64,000 nucleotides of DNA from Hermetia illucens (Eukaryota > Arthropoda > Insecta > Diptera > Stratiomyidae). The position numbers were made by a program, and so were the translations under genes. The DNA lies in assembly GCF_905115235.1 (NCBI RefSeq), contig NC_051852.1:33615199-33679198 (forward strand). The letters are read 5' to 3'. Below the pieces are notes generated by a model, which worked only from the letters and a program-made list of their open reading frames with translations, searched no databases and had not been told where the DNA came from. Of this stretch, positions 43,760-55,033 are shown piece by piece (the first letter of the stretch is position 1; the number at the start of each line of letters is the position of its first letter).

Positions 43760-45166
43760 TGGATTAGTACAATTTGTGGTATGCAATATGCATATTCACA
43801 CCTAATTGAAAGTGGAAATCGCTTATGACGCTGACTATTATTTGGAAAAGGCGTGAAATAAACGAAAACGTGATTAGAAGGTTAAAACAAATGTTATATT
43901 GTGCTAGGTAGTCTTTCTATCACTGCTTCCTTTGCGGTGTGCAATATCACATCATCATCATTGACAGAAAATCACCTGAGGTTTTCAGTTAAGGTGGGTG
44001 TAGATTCGGTCCCTCCTAGCCCAGAGTAAAAGTTGCGAAATTTGATGGTGTGGGCCCACTAACATCCAAGTGCAGCTCGACTGAAAATTCTCGCCGATAC
44101 ACGCTTGCATGCACCTATGCTAGCTAAGCTCGAAAATATGTGATGGTCATTTCTACTTCATACCTCAGATGGGACAATATCTTTGAAAGAGTCCATAGTT
44201 TGGTTCCAACACTGTACTAAACTGTATACTAAATTCAAAGTGCAATCAGCAACTCCTACCCAGACTCATAGAACCACATTAGATACGTTCACACGCTCTA
44301 GTTTGACCTTTGATGCCTCCTCGCACACTGTTCGCCAGGGGAGATTTCAGCCAACAATAGAGGACTTATCGCCTGCTATTCCATGCGAGCCCTCTTCCAG
44401 GGGGAGATACTTGCTTTGTTCACACCGGGAGCCAAATTTTCATTATATTGTCAGCATGCACATTCCTTTTATTCATAAAGTTTCTACTGGTCTGTGGCCA
44501 GTCCGAGTGGGAGGAACTTGAAGGCAGCTTTGCGTGTGCTTTTTCGAGATTCAATTTGAAATTTAGATCTTTGGGAGCTTATCTGTCAGCGAAAAGAAAT
44601 ACCGCCAAAAGACTTCGAAGAGCGTTAGGAGAGGTTGCAGAATATTATAGAGTGGTTAAAGCGGCTTTCTACGGAGGTGGAGTTTATTCTCTACTTACCA
44701 ACGGTCACTGTAACCGAGCTAAGACAACTTGAGATAACAACAAGAGATAATCGGAGGGATGTTTGTCAGCTTTTCCAGACACCCGAATTCCTCCATATCG
44801 TTTAAAGGGTTACGGGATCCCGGGCTCAGCATTGGATTACCAGGAGGCCAAAAATTGGATACCATTGTGGAAGTGGTGGGCCTACGTGGTTACTGAAATT
44901 GCGTTGAGTCTAAAAAATTATTGGCGGTACTGTTTGCGGGCATTGTCGGCTCTATGGCGGGTGTGACACCCCTAACACCTAAAGCCAACTCCCAAAGTGT
45001 ATGCTATCGGCTACCCAAAAATTGTGGACCCGACCTTCAGGGATGCTGGAGGAAGGAACCGGGAGAATACAGTTTACATTCAACGCATCCCACGACGAGA
45101 TTATCATGTTGAAGAGATCCGACTCTTCAAACTTTTACAAACACGGATTTGACACCACTATCCTCG
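43760..45166. other. Unassigned stretch
   Basis: Several plus-strand open frames (44183-44521, 44448-44732) lack any recognisable domain or splice context. Confidence 0.4.
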
Positions 45167-45480
45167 CTAGGGGGATATAAACTGTATCAAGCTCATAGGC
45201 AAAGGTACACCACAATATACCTTATCAAGTGGCACCTGCTGCATATGATATGTTGACAACGATAGATTTAGTTGATTAATATCTGCCAACATGCAGCATT
45301 TTTTTGCAATTTTGAAAACTGTTGATCTTATTCTATGGCTTTGCCGCCTGGAGACATCAAACACATCGCATCGTACAATATCGTCCTGCAAGCGTTTGCA
45401 ATTCTTAAGATACTCCGGCAATATACCGCTGCCAAAATTGGCGTTGCAAACAACTATATCGAGGTTTTCACTTTAGGCCG
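45167..45480 (-). pseudogene. Possible leucine-rich-repeat remnant
   Basis: The minus strand reads ENLDIVVCNANFGSGILPEY then LKNCKRLQ, and after a short break CDVFDV, then VFKIAKKCCMLADINQLNLS. The Leu/Cys/Asn spacing recalls F-box-type LRRs (L-NCKRL-LD). There is no start, no splice sites and only about three repeat-like units. It may be a decayed gene piece or chance. Confidence 0.2.
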
Positions 45481-45734
45481 CATTTACTCTCTTGGGTGCG
45501 TTGGTCCATCAGTATTTGGCATGACGCATGATAGTGCGACTATTGCCTCTCCTCTATGTAACATCTTCTTCTCTCTTTCTTCAGCAAGCATATTTGCCTA
45601 TATAATAATAGTTCCTATTTTTCAATGGCAACTTTCACTTCTATTGAAAATTCCAATTAAGTCTGGCGCCGACATGCGCAACAGAGTTCGTCTGTAGTTA
45701 TTGGTGCAAACTTCCACTAGGGATCTGTCCTGAC

Positions 45735-47540
45735 TCAGAGCAACACTCTCTGATCATCGAAAATGCAGAGTACCCAATGTTTTCCGCAGAAACATCGCAC
45801 GGTTATCCTATAGCGACTTTTTTCCCCAAGGATGGAAGTCCTTCTCATTAAATAATTGTTTACCGTAGCGGTTGGCTTTCTATGCTTTTTATCTCTCCTT
45901 CTAGTCATAGAAGTGCCTGATCTCCTTAGGCTCCCTATTATATACAAGAATATTTTTTTTTATGTTCATAGCTACCTGGATTATAATATTCGTTTAAAGT
46001 ATCCGTAAAGACTTTCTCATCAAAACCATTGGAGTTCCACTCTTTTCTTCTGGTTTCGCTATATTGTCTTTTGTTACCCTTATTTTCCCGTTCAAACTTG
46101 TAGAGAACCGTTTGATCTGTGGTATTCGCTAACGCGTGAGGATTATCCACGTTCAAGAATGTGACTGATAAAATTAAGGTTCAGTATTGAGTTCGTTCTC
46201 TCCTTCCGAAAGTGAGGAGTTTGCTATGTTTTCAAGCGAACTGTCGGTTGGCATCAGTGCATTCAATAGCAGCACTTGGCCTCAATGATTTATAATTTTA
46301 CTGCCAAAATCAGTGAATCACACATTGAAATCACAACGCATGACAAGTGGTGTTAGGCTCCTGGATTCTGCTATCAACGCCTCTAGAAATACCTCATACG
46401 TCTTATTGTGCTATTCAGAGCGGAACAGCATCTCTCCGACAAGTTCCTCTCTTGTGATTGCTAGGAGATTTTAGAAATGATACTTTTCGCACAACCAAAT
46501 AGCGGCGTTACCGATTTTATCTCTTAACTCATTGGCGAGAGCCGGATCTTTCTCGCAGTATTTTGTAGAATTGCTTCTTTTACTAGATCTTTTGTGGGGG
46601 CTTGGTCTATCTTGGTTGCTTTTGTAATCTTTAACTGTATTTCAGGCATCTAAAACATCTGATCGGATTGACCAACTTCTCCCCAACCGACTTGGAGCAT
46701 TTTACTTTCCAATTTCGCCGGTAAGCTGATGATGGCTATTTCTGTTCCGTCGTGTACCTTTCTAATCCTTTTTTGCCAGCTCTTTATAAAATTCTTCTTT
46801 GATAGTGTCAAAATCTCTATATTCTACAATTGCTTCGTGCGTAGAACTTGACAGTCGTCTACTGTCCTGAAATATTTCTGACTCGGCTCTGTACGTTGCA
46901 TGGCGGCTTTTCTGCAGTCCCTTTGAGTTAAGGAAGTAGCACCCTTCTGTGTCCTTATTCTAGGTACAGCAGCCCCTATATTTCCTAATTAGGGGTAGGA
47001 TATCCACATAGGAATAAGTACCTTTGTTGGCAATAAGAATGACATCTTTCTAGTGCTTTTCCGCTTTTGCTTCACGGCTATCTGCTCCTCGTGTGCCTCC
47101 CTCTGGTCGTGCTCCTCCAAACTACTCAATTTTGTTCGGGATTGCAGTGGACATGATTGAACAGCTTTCTGTGCTATTGATATTGATCCTACATTTTCTA
47201 GGAGCCACTTGTTTTACCCGTTTGGGTAAAGTGTCTTTTTGGTAGCACCGAGGTTTTTGCTTTTTTAAGTGGCTTTCTGCTCTGTTAATATAGGATAATT
47301 ATCTCCAGCGTTTTCGGCACTATATCTAAGGAGTCAGAATTAAGGTTCAAATGTACAGTGCTCACCGAGAGTATCAAGGGTGGCGCTCCTTACTCTTGGC
47401 CGTGCCTTCGTCTTTTTATTTATAAGAATTTGATTTTTGTTCAACTTCTTTATGTTTTTCCCCTTGCCTACTAGTGATGGTGCTCTGATGATCGTGCAAT
47501 TGCGCTTATAGGGGACCGTTTTAGGCATTTAATGCCACAG
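45735..47540 (-). mobile_element. R1-clade LINE, ORF1 through endonuclease, decayed
   Basis: Reading leftward, a basic ORF1 start lies at 47528-47340 (KRNCTIIRAPSLVGKGKNIK). ORF1 middle with TYSYVDILPLIRKY and VPRIRTQKGATS lies near 47010-46930 (compare TYADIL...VRR-KG--LL). EAIVEYRDFDTIKEEFYK lies near 46820. The endonuclease starts near 46650 (MPEIQLKITKATKIDQAP) and continues with IGNAAIWLCEKYHF near 46510 and TYEVFLEALIAESRSLTPLV then MRCDFNV near 46350 (normally AGDFNA). The endonuclease end and linker lie at 46156-45735 (GFDEKVFTDTLNEY and TSMTRRRDKKHRKPT). The RT is absent. Confidence 0.7.
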
Positions 47541-47854
47541 CTGCCAAACAAGACATCGCCGGAGCTCACTCCCAAAAGTTGTTGGTGTTCCGAGCCCTTA
47601 CAAAGTAAATTTCTTCTACTGCTTGTCTTCTATATTGGCTTCGAATTCAGAGTGTCCTTCCCCCCTTCCCATTTTTGCCCACCATTCGGTCCCCTCCTCC
47701 CTATCCGACCAGTGCATAAATATGCCCACTCAGGCACGCAAGATACGTACATATCATGTTTGCTGTATTTTGCAAATCATGCTCATGCGTATCTATCGAG
47801 CATCACCTATCCGCACAGAGGGATGCGCCTGATGGGAGACCTATAAACTCCTCG
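47541..47854. other. Unassigned spacer
   Basis: A proline-rich plus open frame covers it but shows no family features. Confidence 0.35.
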
Positions 47855-48175
47855 GAAGTTTGTCCATCTGTCTGTCTACGCCATTTATTCAGAAACGGTT
47901 ATATCTAGTGATACGAAATTTAGTTTGAATGTTGAAGCTGAGAGTGTCATGCATTCTGTGAAAGACATCATAGTACATCGTGGATGAATAATTTCAACAG
48001 ATTGAGGGTCAAAGTTTTGGAATTGGTTGTTGACGGAGCGGAGTGCAACCGGAAAGGGCAATTATAAAATAAAAGCTTATTCATGGAAACTCCCTCACCG
48101 AAAAATCTGAAAAAAAAATTATGGGACTGCCGCTATATGATATCTAGGCGTCAAAATACCTTCCATGTCGTTATC
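47855..48175 (-). repeat. Repeat family A, copy 4 (partial)
   Basis: Minus orientation. Recognised by GTCTGTCTAC (the GACA tract reversed) followed by CAGAAACGGTTATATCTA, and by the CCGAAAAATCTGAAAAAAAA block. Confidence 0.5.
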
Positions 48176-48189
48176 TGTATACATAAAGT

Positions 48190-51100
48190 TAATAATATTA
48201 TGGTAGATAGGTGGATATCAGTGGCCGCTTGGAGAAGCCAATTACGACTATGGTGCACCGTTTTGACGCCAGAAATTGTTAAAGCCGTGACTGCTGCGGG
48301 AACTGCAAGGAGGCCAGTTTGCTCAAATTTTCAGAACCAGTCTGTAGCATTTACGAAGGATCGAAGCTCCACCAACCTACAACTAGAGTTTCAAAAAAAC
48401 GTTTGACGTTGCTCGTCGAGAGACTTTCAAGAACAGATCGAGGTTACTCCGTCGGCCTGCTTATTCTGCTTTATGTTCCTATAATCGAGAGCCCAGATGA
48501 GTGTGATCGCCCAGACTGTTCACCGCGTTCCAGGCCTGCTCCCAGCAGCTTGGAGGATGTCACAGCACAGAGACGCTTGACTGTCGGTCAGAATAACTAT
48601 GTTTCGTTGGGGTTTCGGATTATGCCTCAACCATCGAGAGACTTCCGGTATCGCCCGTACTTTCGCTTTTAATACACTATTGCATCTCCGAAATTCGTAC
48701 GATTCACTATGCGTATTCAAGAAACTCTCGCCCGGACTGCAGATCATCTTTGGTGCCTGCTCGTTTTCGGAATGAAAAATACGTGCGCGTATCTCCTGGA
48801 ATGTAGTATGTATCCTATCGAAATCGAGCTGCGCTAGATCTTTGCAAGCCACGGCACGACCATTTCTCGCTGTTTCTGGATCACAACTGGCATTATGCCG
48901 TCTAGGTTCGGAGATTTATATGCAGAAAGCTGTTCATAACCCAGTTGATTTCATCTTCGATAATTACCGATTTGGTAATTTAATAGAAATAGGGCTGCAT
49001 ACCGTCCAAGCAGGGTTCTGACTCACAGTCCTTTTAGTTTGTGAAGTAGTGGTCTATATGCGATTTCCCGTGATTCCACGGTATCAAAAGATCCCATATA
49101 GAAGCCTGGTGACTTTTCAAGAAAGAATGGGCTCATTTGTTTCTTCGTTAGAATGTTACAGAGTCACGCAGCCCAGTTGAGGCTCTCAATGTTCTGATAA
49201 TATTCCAACCAGGACCGCTTCCTGGTGGTCTTTATGAGCAACTTGTACCTCTTAAAGCAGTTTTTGTATGATTGCCAGGATCTGTGCCTCTGGCTGATGT
49301 TGAAGGTCGCCTTGGTCAAGTTTCTGAGGTTGGACAAATTTTCATTCCATCACGATGGCAGTGCCTTTTTGCGGTATTTGGTAGAGCATGAGACTTTGAA
49401 GGCGGTATCAAACGCCTTTTCCAGAATCGCGACCTTTGAGTCCACGACAGATGGTGCCAATGTTACTATTTTGAACACCAGAAAGTTTATTCTTAATAAG
49501 TCGATAAAACTTCCTCTAGTCGATCCTTCTGGGGTCTCTTAAATAGTAGAAGATCTCTACAGACTGAGAAGTATCCAATTATTATGTGGGAATGATTTCT
49601 AGCTAGACATTTTACAGTTTCTCCGTGACCCATGAACGTTAGCAGTATGATATCAGCTACTTCCTGAAAACTATCGCAGTTCTCTGAGCTGGATAAATGG
49701 AAGGTTGAGCTACTGTCCCTGTTATACACCCATAGGTTTGTGTTAATAATAATAATAATCGTTGGCGCAACAATCCGTATTGGATCAGGGCCTTGGAGTG
49801 TGTTAGAGCACTTCATTCAAGACCTTAACGGTACACTACAGTACACTGTAGGAGGCAATGTGGTCAGCATTGCGCTCGCCCGAGATTATTACCCTGATTT
49901 GACTCAGGTACGCATTAACAGCTGAGTCAACTGGTATCCGACATCGAATCACGATAACAAATTCCTCTGCCACCAGTGAGATTTGAACCGCGACCTTCCG
50001 CTACGAGAACCCAGCGCTCTAACCACTTGAGCCATCCGTTTCTGTTAATAATAACGTAAAACACTTCCTTCGTTGATTTCTGAGCTGCCCCAAGCGAGTG
50101 CCTCACACGGACGTTGCAGTCTATCAACAGGTTGGCTTTCTTCGCTGCGATGATGGACGTCAGATGTTGGAGTTCTTCTGGTGGAGCTCATTAGCCATGA
50201 GTCTTGTAAGCCGGGGAGATATACATGTTCCCTGCTCCCTCCAGCTCTAGTTTGACCACAGTTAAGTCGTTTGAACTCAGATCGGACACTGAAAATCGTG
50301 CTGGTGGTGTGTGGAATAAATTGTATTTTTTACTTGATGGTTCCGCCTTCTCGAATTCAGGACTCCAGTATTAATGCCAAGGACGAAGACCAACAGATTA
50401 GCTGAGGCACACTTCCAATGTTACAGATTTATCTGCTTGTGTAGGAAGATCGTCACTCCCCGTCGGATTCGAAGCTATTGCTGTCCACTGGCGGTTCATC
50501 GTCAATGGGGATTTGGGTTTTTTTGACCCACCAATCTCCTGTGAATCACCGGTTTAGTGCAACCTGGAGCTTTATGCCCTCCCAGCCGCGCGAATCGTGG
50601 AATCCATGGAAGTAGAATCGTGGGGCAACTACATCTCCGATAACATAATCTCACACTTCCCATGCTTTGCCGGTAGCGGAATTTTCATCCGCTAACGCCA
50701 CTAGCTGGAAACGTTGCTGAAGGATTGCACCATGCGTGCCTCCTCGATTGGCGATTGCCGTTTCACTGTTTGCAGAGATTGTGTCAAAGCCTTTGTACAC
50801 TCAGCTCTTTTTGTTCAGTTGTTCCACATCATCCTGCTGGTTTCGCAGGCGTTTTTTGTTGTATTGCTCGGCTGTCATTGAATGCACTGCCCTCGACAAC
50901 TGCTGTCTCCTGGCTGGATAACAGCCGCTCGTCCTCCGATGCGATGGTGCGTCTGGCATCAACACCTCTGGTTCTTCTATTGTCGGTTTATTAGTTTCCA
51001 TGTCCTGGGCACAGGAGTAAACCAGAAGTCTTACTTGTAACTGAAAATGCCACAAGTACTTAGAGTACCTTGGTCACGCAGCCCCCGATGTCTGCTGTTT

Positions 51101-51320
51101 TACCTTGGCTTGGGCGCTTTTGGCGCTTTTTTCGGTGAAAGGAGGGCAATCCCTGCGCTGCTGTATTGGTTAATTCTCCGCCTGATCCGCTTTCTCCTAA
51201 ACTGTGACCAGTAGGCAAACAGAAGCTAAAAGTCTTGACGCAATGAACTCGTTTATCCTTCAATAATGTCCCGTGGGCATGGTACTTGACAGTTGTCTTG
51301 GCTTTGCACATCCAATGTGT
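48190..51320 (-). mobile_element. LOA-clade LINE, near full-length but decayed, with nested SINE
   Basis: Read right to left. 5' and ORF1 frames lie at 51311-50801. The ORF1 end near 50620-50540 has YVIGDVVAPRFYFHGFHDSR then GWEGIKLQV. The endonuclease starts near 50280 (DLTVVKLELEGAGNMYISP) and continues IIAAKKANLLIDCNVRVRHS to about 50055. It is interrupted by a SINE and resumes at 49740-49580 (NRDSSSTFHLSSSENCDSFQ then EVADIILLT). The pre-RT region ATFNISQRHRSWQSYKNCFK and KTTRKRSWLEYYQNIESLN lies near 49300-49160. An RT finger block YKSPNLDGIMPVVIQKQREM lies near 48920-48860. RNase H residues NIVILTDSQAS lie near 48600, and a Cys-rich tail at 48400-48190. The RT palm is deleted and stops are frequent. 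Confidence 0.78.
49753..50042 (-). mobile_element. tRNA-derived SINE, copy 4, complete with target-site duplication
   Basis: Minus orientation. The head near 50040-49970 has A- and B-box-like segments (GGTTCAAATCTCACTGG), the body shares the GCAATGCTGACCACATTG and GTGCTCTAACACACTCCAAG blocks, and the tail is (ATT)n at the left edge. A 12-bp direct repeat, TGTTAATAATAA, flanks it at 49741-49752 and 50043-50054. It splits the endonuclease of the LOA LINE. Confidence 0.85.
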
Positions 51321-52266
51321 GTTGTTGCACTGTTGAGTTAGGGCAGTGACTACAGCTACTATATTTCCTACTTGTGAATCGACAGTATTTTTCTTGAATA
51401 TTAAGAGTTCTTTTTATTCTATGCCATGTTGGTTTTGAACCCCACCCCTATTCATCCCATCTTCGTACAGTAAAACGCAAATCAACTATATTTTCATAAG
51501 ACGTTGACATTTCATCACCTTCACGACTGCAAATTCCTGGCACCGCAACATCGGCCGTTGATTGCTGCCTTACGAATCAAGCCACCGATAAAACAATAGA
51601 GGAAGGTATTGGCCCGCTCGTATTAAATGGTGGCGACTTGGTGTGAAAAAAGAAGAAATGATTTCACTTGTGCGGTTACCAACCATTGCGAATGTGAAAG
51701 AATCGTGGAACCAAGGTAAAAACGCGATCCACAAAGTGGCCTCTGCAACGCTTCGGGTCACCAAACCAGGTAAGCGGTACATCAACCGAGATACTTGGCT
51801 TTGAAATGACAATGTCGAAGGAAGGTCCATGAAAACAAACGTCTCTATTATATATCGACAATAAAACGCTGGCCAATTGGCAAATTTATAAGAACACTAA
51901 CCAGGAGCAAAGAAAGCAATCGCTGCTACGCGAGTGGTCTATCACAAAAGATTTTTACAATAAACTGGACATTCGGAGCGTCGAGAAAGTTCTGTATCGA
52001 CTGCTTACCGATCGACGAGCCGCGACGGTTAAATGTCGAGAATATATATCCAATGGAAGAATTTGTCTTCCTTCACTTCCGATTTTTGAATGCATTCTTG
52101 ACAATCGTATTGGCGACAACTTTCAAATAACCTTGAATCAAGCCGAATTTGTCAACAACTGTGGAAGTACTGACTCAATACACGATTACTCATGGGGAAC
52201 AGCGTGAAAAGCATCGCCCTCTGCAACACGGTATTAGATAAAATCTGAATAAAACAGAATTTTTGA

Positions 52267-52495
52267 AACAATAAAAACTTGTTTCTTTTTCATTGGTGTG
52301 AATATTTATTCTTGCAACTACCGATATTTCGGGAACCACTTGTTCCCTTCATCAATGCTAACAAGTGAAGGGAACAAGTAGTTTCCGAAATATGGGTATT
52401 TGGAAGAATAAATATTCACACAAACGAAAAAGAAACAACAAGTTTTTATTATTTCAGATAATTAATCGTTGGAAACACCGCATAATTTCACTCCG
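52267..52495. mobile_element. Penelope-type foldback insertion with 13-bp target-site duplication
   Basis: A 229-bp insertion whose two arms (about 52267-52350 and 52367-52457) are imperfect reverse complements. Each contains a GGGAAC...GTTCCC-like stem, CGAAATAT and AATAAATATTCACAC. A 16-nt spacer separates them. The direct repeat ACAGAATTTTTGA at 52254-52266 and 52496-52508 is also continuous with the LINE sequence on both sides, so it is a target duplication. The arms resemble the terminal sequence of Penelope-like elements, compared with the end of the insertion at 53754-53798. Confidence 0.75.
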
Positions 52496-52904
52496 ACAGA
52501 ATTTTTGACAATCTTGGGATCCAAGATGGTGCCTGCTTCATTGTCACTGTCAATAGCAGTGACCTGCCGAGAACTGAGCGATTTAAATGGCGATTAAATG
52601 GCGTTCCACAACTGGAGTTTTTGTGATCGCCGTATCAACGAACGTCTCAAATCGAAAATTTAGTCTCGTCCGCCCTGTCGTCTTCTCTGATTCTGAGTGC
52701 TGGCCAGCTATAAAAGATAATGAACGGCGCTTTACATTAATGGAGACAAAGATGTTACATTGGGCCAGTGGCGTAAACCGTTATGATTACATCCGAAATG
52801 AGGATATTCTTGATCGATATGACGTTACACCGATCGTAGAAAAATTACGAGAGAGGTGTTTTCGATGGTACGGGCACGTAATTCACGCTAACGAGTATTA
52901 ACTT

Positions 52905-53859
52905 GGTTTGGATTAGGAGGAAGGGGAGATATCGTTCCTAGGCTGAACAATAATCTGGGAAAGAGGGGATTTTGAATTCGACATCTACAGGAAACCGACC
53001 CAGTCACAACGAACCATCACATACCTCTCAAACCATGATTTCTATCATAAGATGGCGGCATACATCTTTATGATCCACAGGATGGTCATACCACCGCTCA
53101 ATGAGAAGAGAAATCAATTACATTCTGGAAACAGCCAAGAAAAACGAAAAATGAAACTACGCCAAGCCGCAAAACAGCAACTTTCAACACTCTTCCAGGA
53201 GGTGAAGACAGAACCAAGGCAATGGATAACATTAACCTACTCGGGTTGGACGCAGAATATCAAAAGGGGACTACATAAACTTGAATTCCGGGTCACCTCA
53301 ACCAGCAGACGATACCTACTTAGGACCCGATTACAATCAGTCGAAAATAAAAAAGAGTGTACGGAAAAATGCTTCATTTACAAGATCATGCCCAGACTCC
53401 GATAAAATTTACGTAGGGCAAACAAAACGACTAGTCCATACCAGGTTGTTAGAACACTTAAAGGAGGCAGAATCCGCTAAAAACAAGAATAAGGTCCGCG
53501 GTTTCCAGGCATATAACAGAGCAGGGGCACCATATGTTATTGGAGAACGCCAATATCTTGAAAGAGGTGAACGACGCTAGGAGACTAGATTCCCGCCGGA
53601 GTCGCCACGTCTCGAAAATTCCCCCTCAAAACAGGGTAAACACCGACATGGGCAACAATTTTTCCATCTTGGTAGAACTTTCGGGAAACACTAGGAGAAG
53701 AATAGAATCCTAATTAAGATATTTAATATTTAAAAAATTTTTCAGAAGATAATAACACTGAAGAAGGGGACAGTTGGTCCCCGAAATACGTATTTGTTTA
53801 AATTAGATACTTTTTACCAATAAAACGGAAAAATATCTTCCAAGGCAATCTTTCATTTT
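52905..53859 (+). mobile_element. Penelope-like element, 5'-truncated, with GIY-YIG endonuclease remnant
   Basis: The plus strand begins in the RT end: DIYRKPTQSQRTITYLSNHD at 52980-53039, followed by KMAAYIFMIHRMVIPPLNEK. This matches the FRKPT...SNHP...K-AA---LI-R block of Penelope RTs. After a broken linker comes KIYVGQTKR at 53404-53430 with TRLLEHLKEAESAK, the GIY-YIG core, then HITEQGHHMLLENANILKEV and NDARRLDSRRS in an overlapping frame. The 3' end carries the hammerhead-like sequence. A 12-bp duplication (GAGTATTAACTT at 52893-52904, GAGAATTAACTT at 53860-53871, one mismatch) flanks it within the RTE LINE. Penelope elements use RT plus GIY-YIG to integrate; this copy is inactive. Confidence 0.82.
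53754..53798 (+). ncRNA. Hammerhead-ribozyme-like fold at the 3' end of the Penelope-like element
   Basis: The order matches a type I hammerhead: stem I strand AACA (53754-53757), core CTGAAGA (53758-53764, fits CUGANGA), stem II GGGGAC/GTCCCC (53766-53771 and 53777-53782), core GAAA (53783-53786), a tiny palindromic stem III TACGTA (53787-53792), TT, then stem I TGTT (53795-53798). Cleavage would be after position 53794. One extra A (53765) separates the core from stem II, which weakens the case. Hammerheads are known from Penelope-like element ends, and palindromic stem III is known to allow pairing of two copies. Confidence 0.45.
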
Positions 53860-54250
53860 GAGAATTAACTTTTCAAGATTGGTTTGAACATCGAAGTAGA
53901 TGGGAAGCTAAACTACGCTGGATAGTGATTTGAAAGTCTCGTGACTACATCCAGATCGTACATTTGATAGAACGAAATGGTGTATCCGATCAAGGCGGGA
54001 CAACCCTGCTTACGAACGGGACAAAAACTGAGGAAGAAGAGAAGAAATTAACAAAATTGAGATGCTTCTGGTTTTCCACTTGTGCCTGAAGTCCCTGAGA
54101 CCCATTTCAGCCTTGCCTGAATAATCACCAGCAACGCAAACCACCAAAATTTGCTAAGAAAAAGCAAACAAAAATTAGTAGTGATAAAATGAATGCGCAG
54201 CATTTCAATGTTGTGTTTTCCATTATTTAAAATTAAATTGGCCATCAAAA

Positions 54251-54621
54251 ATCCAGTAAAAATGCATTCTCTTTTACAATTGTTATGACACCTTATCAGT
54301 AGCGCCCTATTGTAATCGACGTAATTTCAAAGGTTGATCTTGTTGCAACTTAGACATTTGACCTGGCTCTTATCTATTATGGTATAATAACCATGTAGTT
54401 ACCAATGCAAGTAATAATTGATATGTCACTTTGATAACGGTTTTTAATATTTTTTTAACAGCTTCAAATCACTTTTACTAGAAACGAAATCAACATTTTC
54501 GTCCAGTTTATTTCTATCTGTGGCGTCCATCAGTTTTCAAAGGAACTTCTTTGTGGATCAGCCCTCAAATCTTAGCAATTCGGTTTATTATAAGATTTTG
54601 GTATCTAAATTATCGTAAAGG
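54251..54621. other. Unassigned A+T-rich spacer
   Basis: Nothing recognised between the RTE LINE end and the tentative small gene. Confidence 0.35.
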
Positions 54622-54833
54622 ATGAATTTTTTCGGTTTTATAATGTTTATCACTTTCATAACGATCGCAATAACAAACAAAATTACAAATAGTCTGCCTT
54701 CAGGAACACTGATAGAAGATTCGATCGGGGTCATAAAAAGAAGGTTTTTTAACTTAAACATTTTCTTCTGACATTTTTATTTTCCGGATTTTATCTTTTT
54801 AGGAAAAAAAGGGAACCAAATGAAGGAAACTGA
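54622..54833 (+). CDS. Tentative short secreted-peptide gene
   Basis: An ATG at 54622 opens MNFFGFIMFITFITIAITNK then ITNSLPSGTLIEDSIGV, a convincing hydrophobic signal sequence followed by a short polar part. Unspliced, the frame ends at 54771 (49 residues). With a 59-nt intron (54744-54802; weak donor AAG/GTTTTT, good acceptor ATCTTTTTAG) it would end IKRRKKREPNEGN at 54833 (50 residues). The AATAAA at 54978-54983 follows, and the gene converges on TIL4. No homologue is recognised. A+T-rich DNA produces hydrophobic frames by chance, so this is weak. It could be a peptide precursor, a first exon or nothing. Confidence 0.22.
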
Positions 54834-55033
54834 ATGCTTGAATCAAATTTCATTGTGTTTTTTAAGACAACATTATCCTTAAAAATCTTAAAAGTGATTT
54901 TAGTATTCTTTTTAAATTTGTTTTGTCTGTGATGTGATATTCAAGAGTGTTTGGTTTTTCAAAATATACGTTGAAAAAATAAAAAAGGGTTGTTAATTTT
55001 TATTAAATATAAATTTATTGAAGTTGGATTAAA

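Larger units (their letters stand above)
51490..54050 (+). mobile_element. RTE-like LINE, plus strand, carrying two Penelope-like insertions
   Basis: The plus strand reads the endonuclease-RT linker first: WWRLGVKKEEMISLVRLPTI near 51625 and RVTKPGKRYINRDTWLW near 51750. Next come LANWQIYKNTNQEQRKQSL near 51870 and RT finger debris near 52030-52200. A block around 52540-52900 holds NERRFTLMETKMLHWASGVN, EDILDRYDVTPIVEKLRERC and FRWYGHVIHANE. The extreme 3' part resumes at 53872 (GLNIEVDG-like). About 450 bases of RT palm are deleted before 52240. The element is interrupted at 52266/52496 and 52904/53860 by Penelope-like sequences with target duplications. Confidence 0.85.

Noticed and set aside
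45335-45697. 120-codon hydrophobic plus frame as a membrane protein
   Set aside because: It is antisense to the LRR-like residues, and hydrophobic frames are expected opposite A-rich sequence; no supporting signals.
47532-47846. Proline-rich plus open frame
   Set aside because: No family features, and it spans the junction between the R1 LINE and repeat A.
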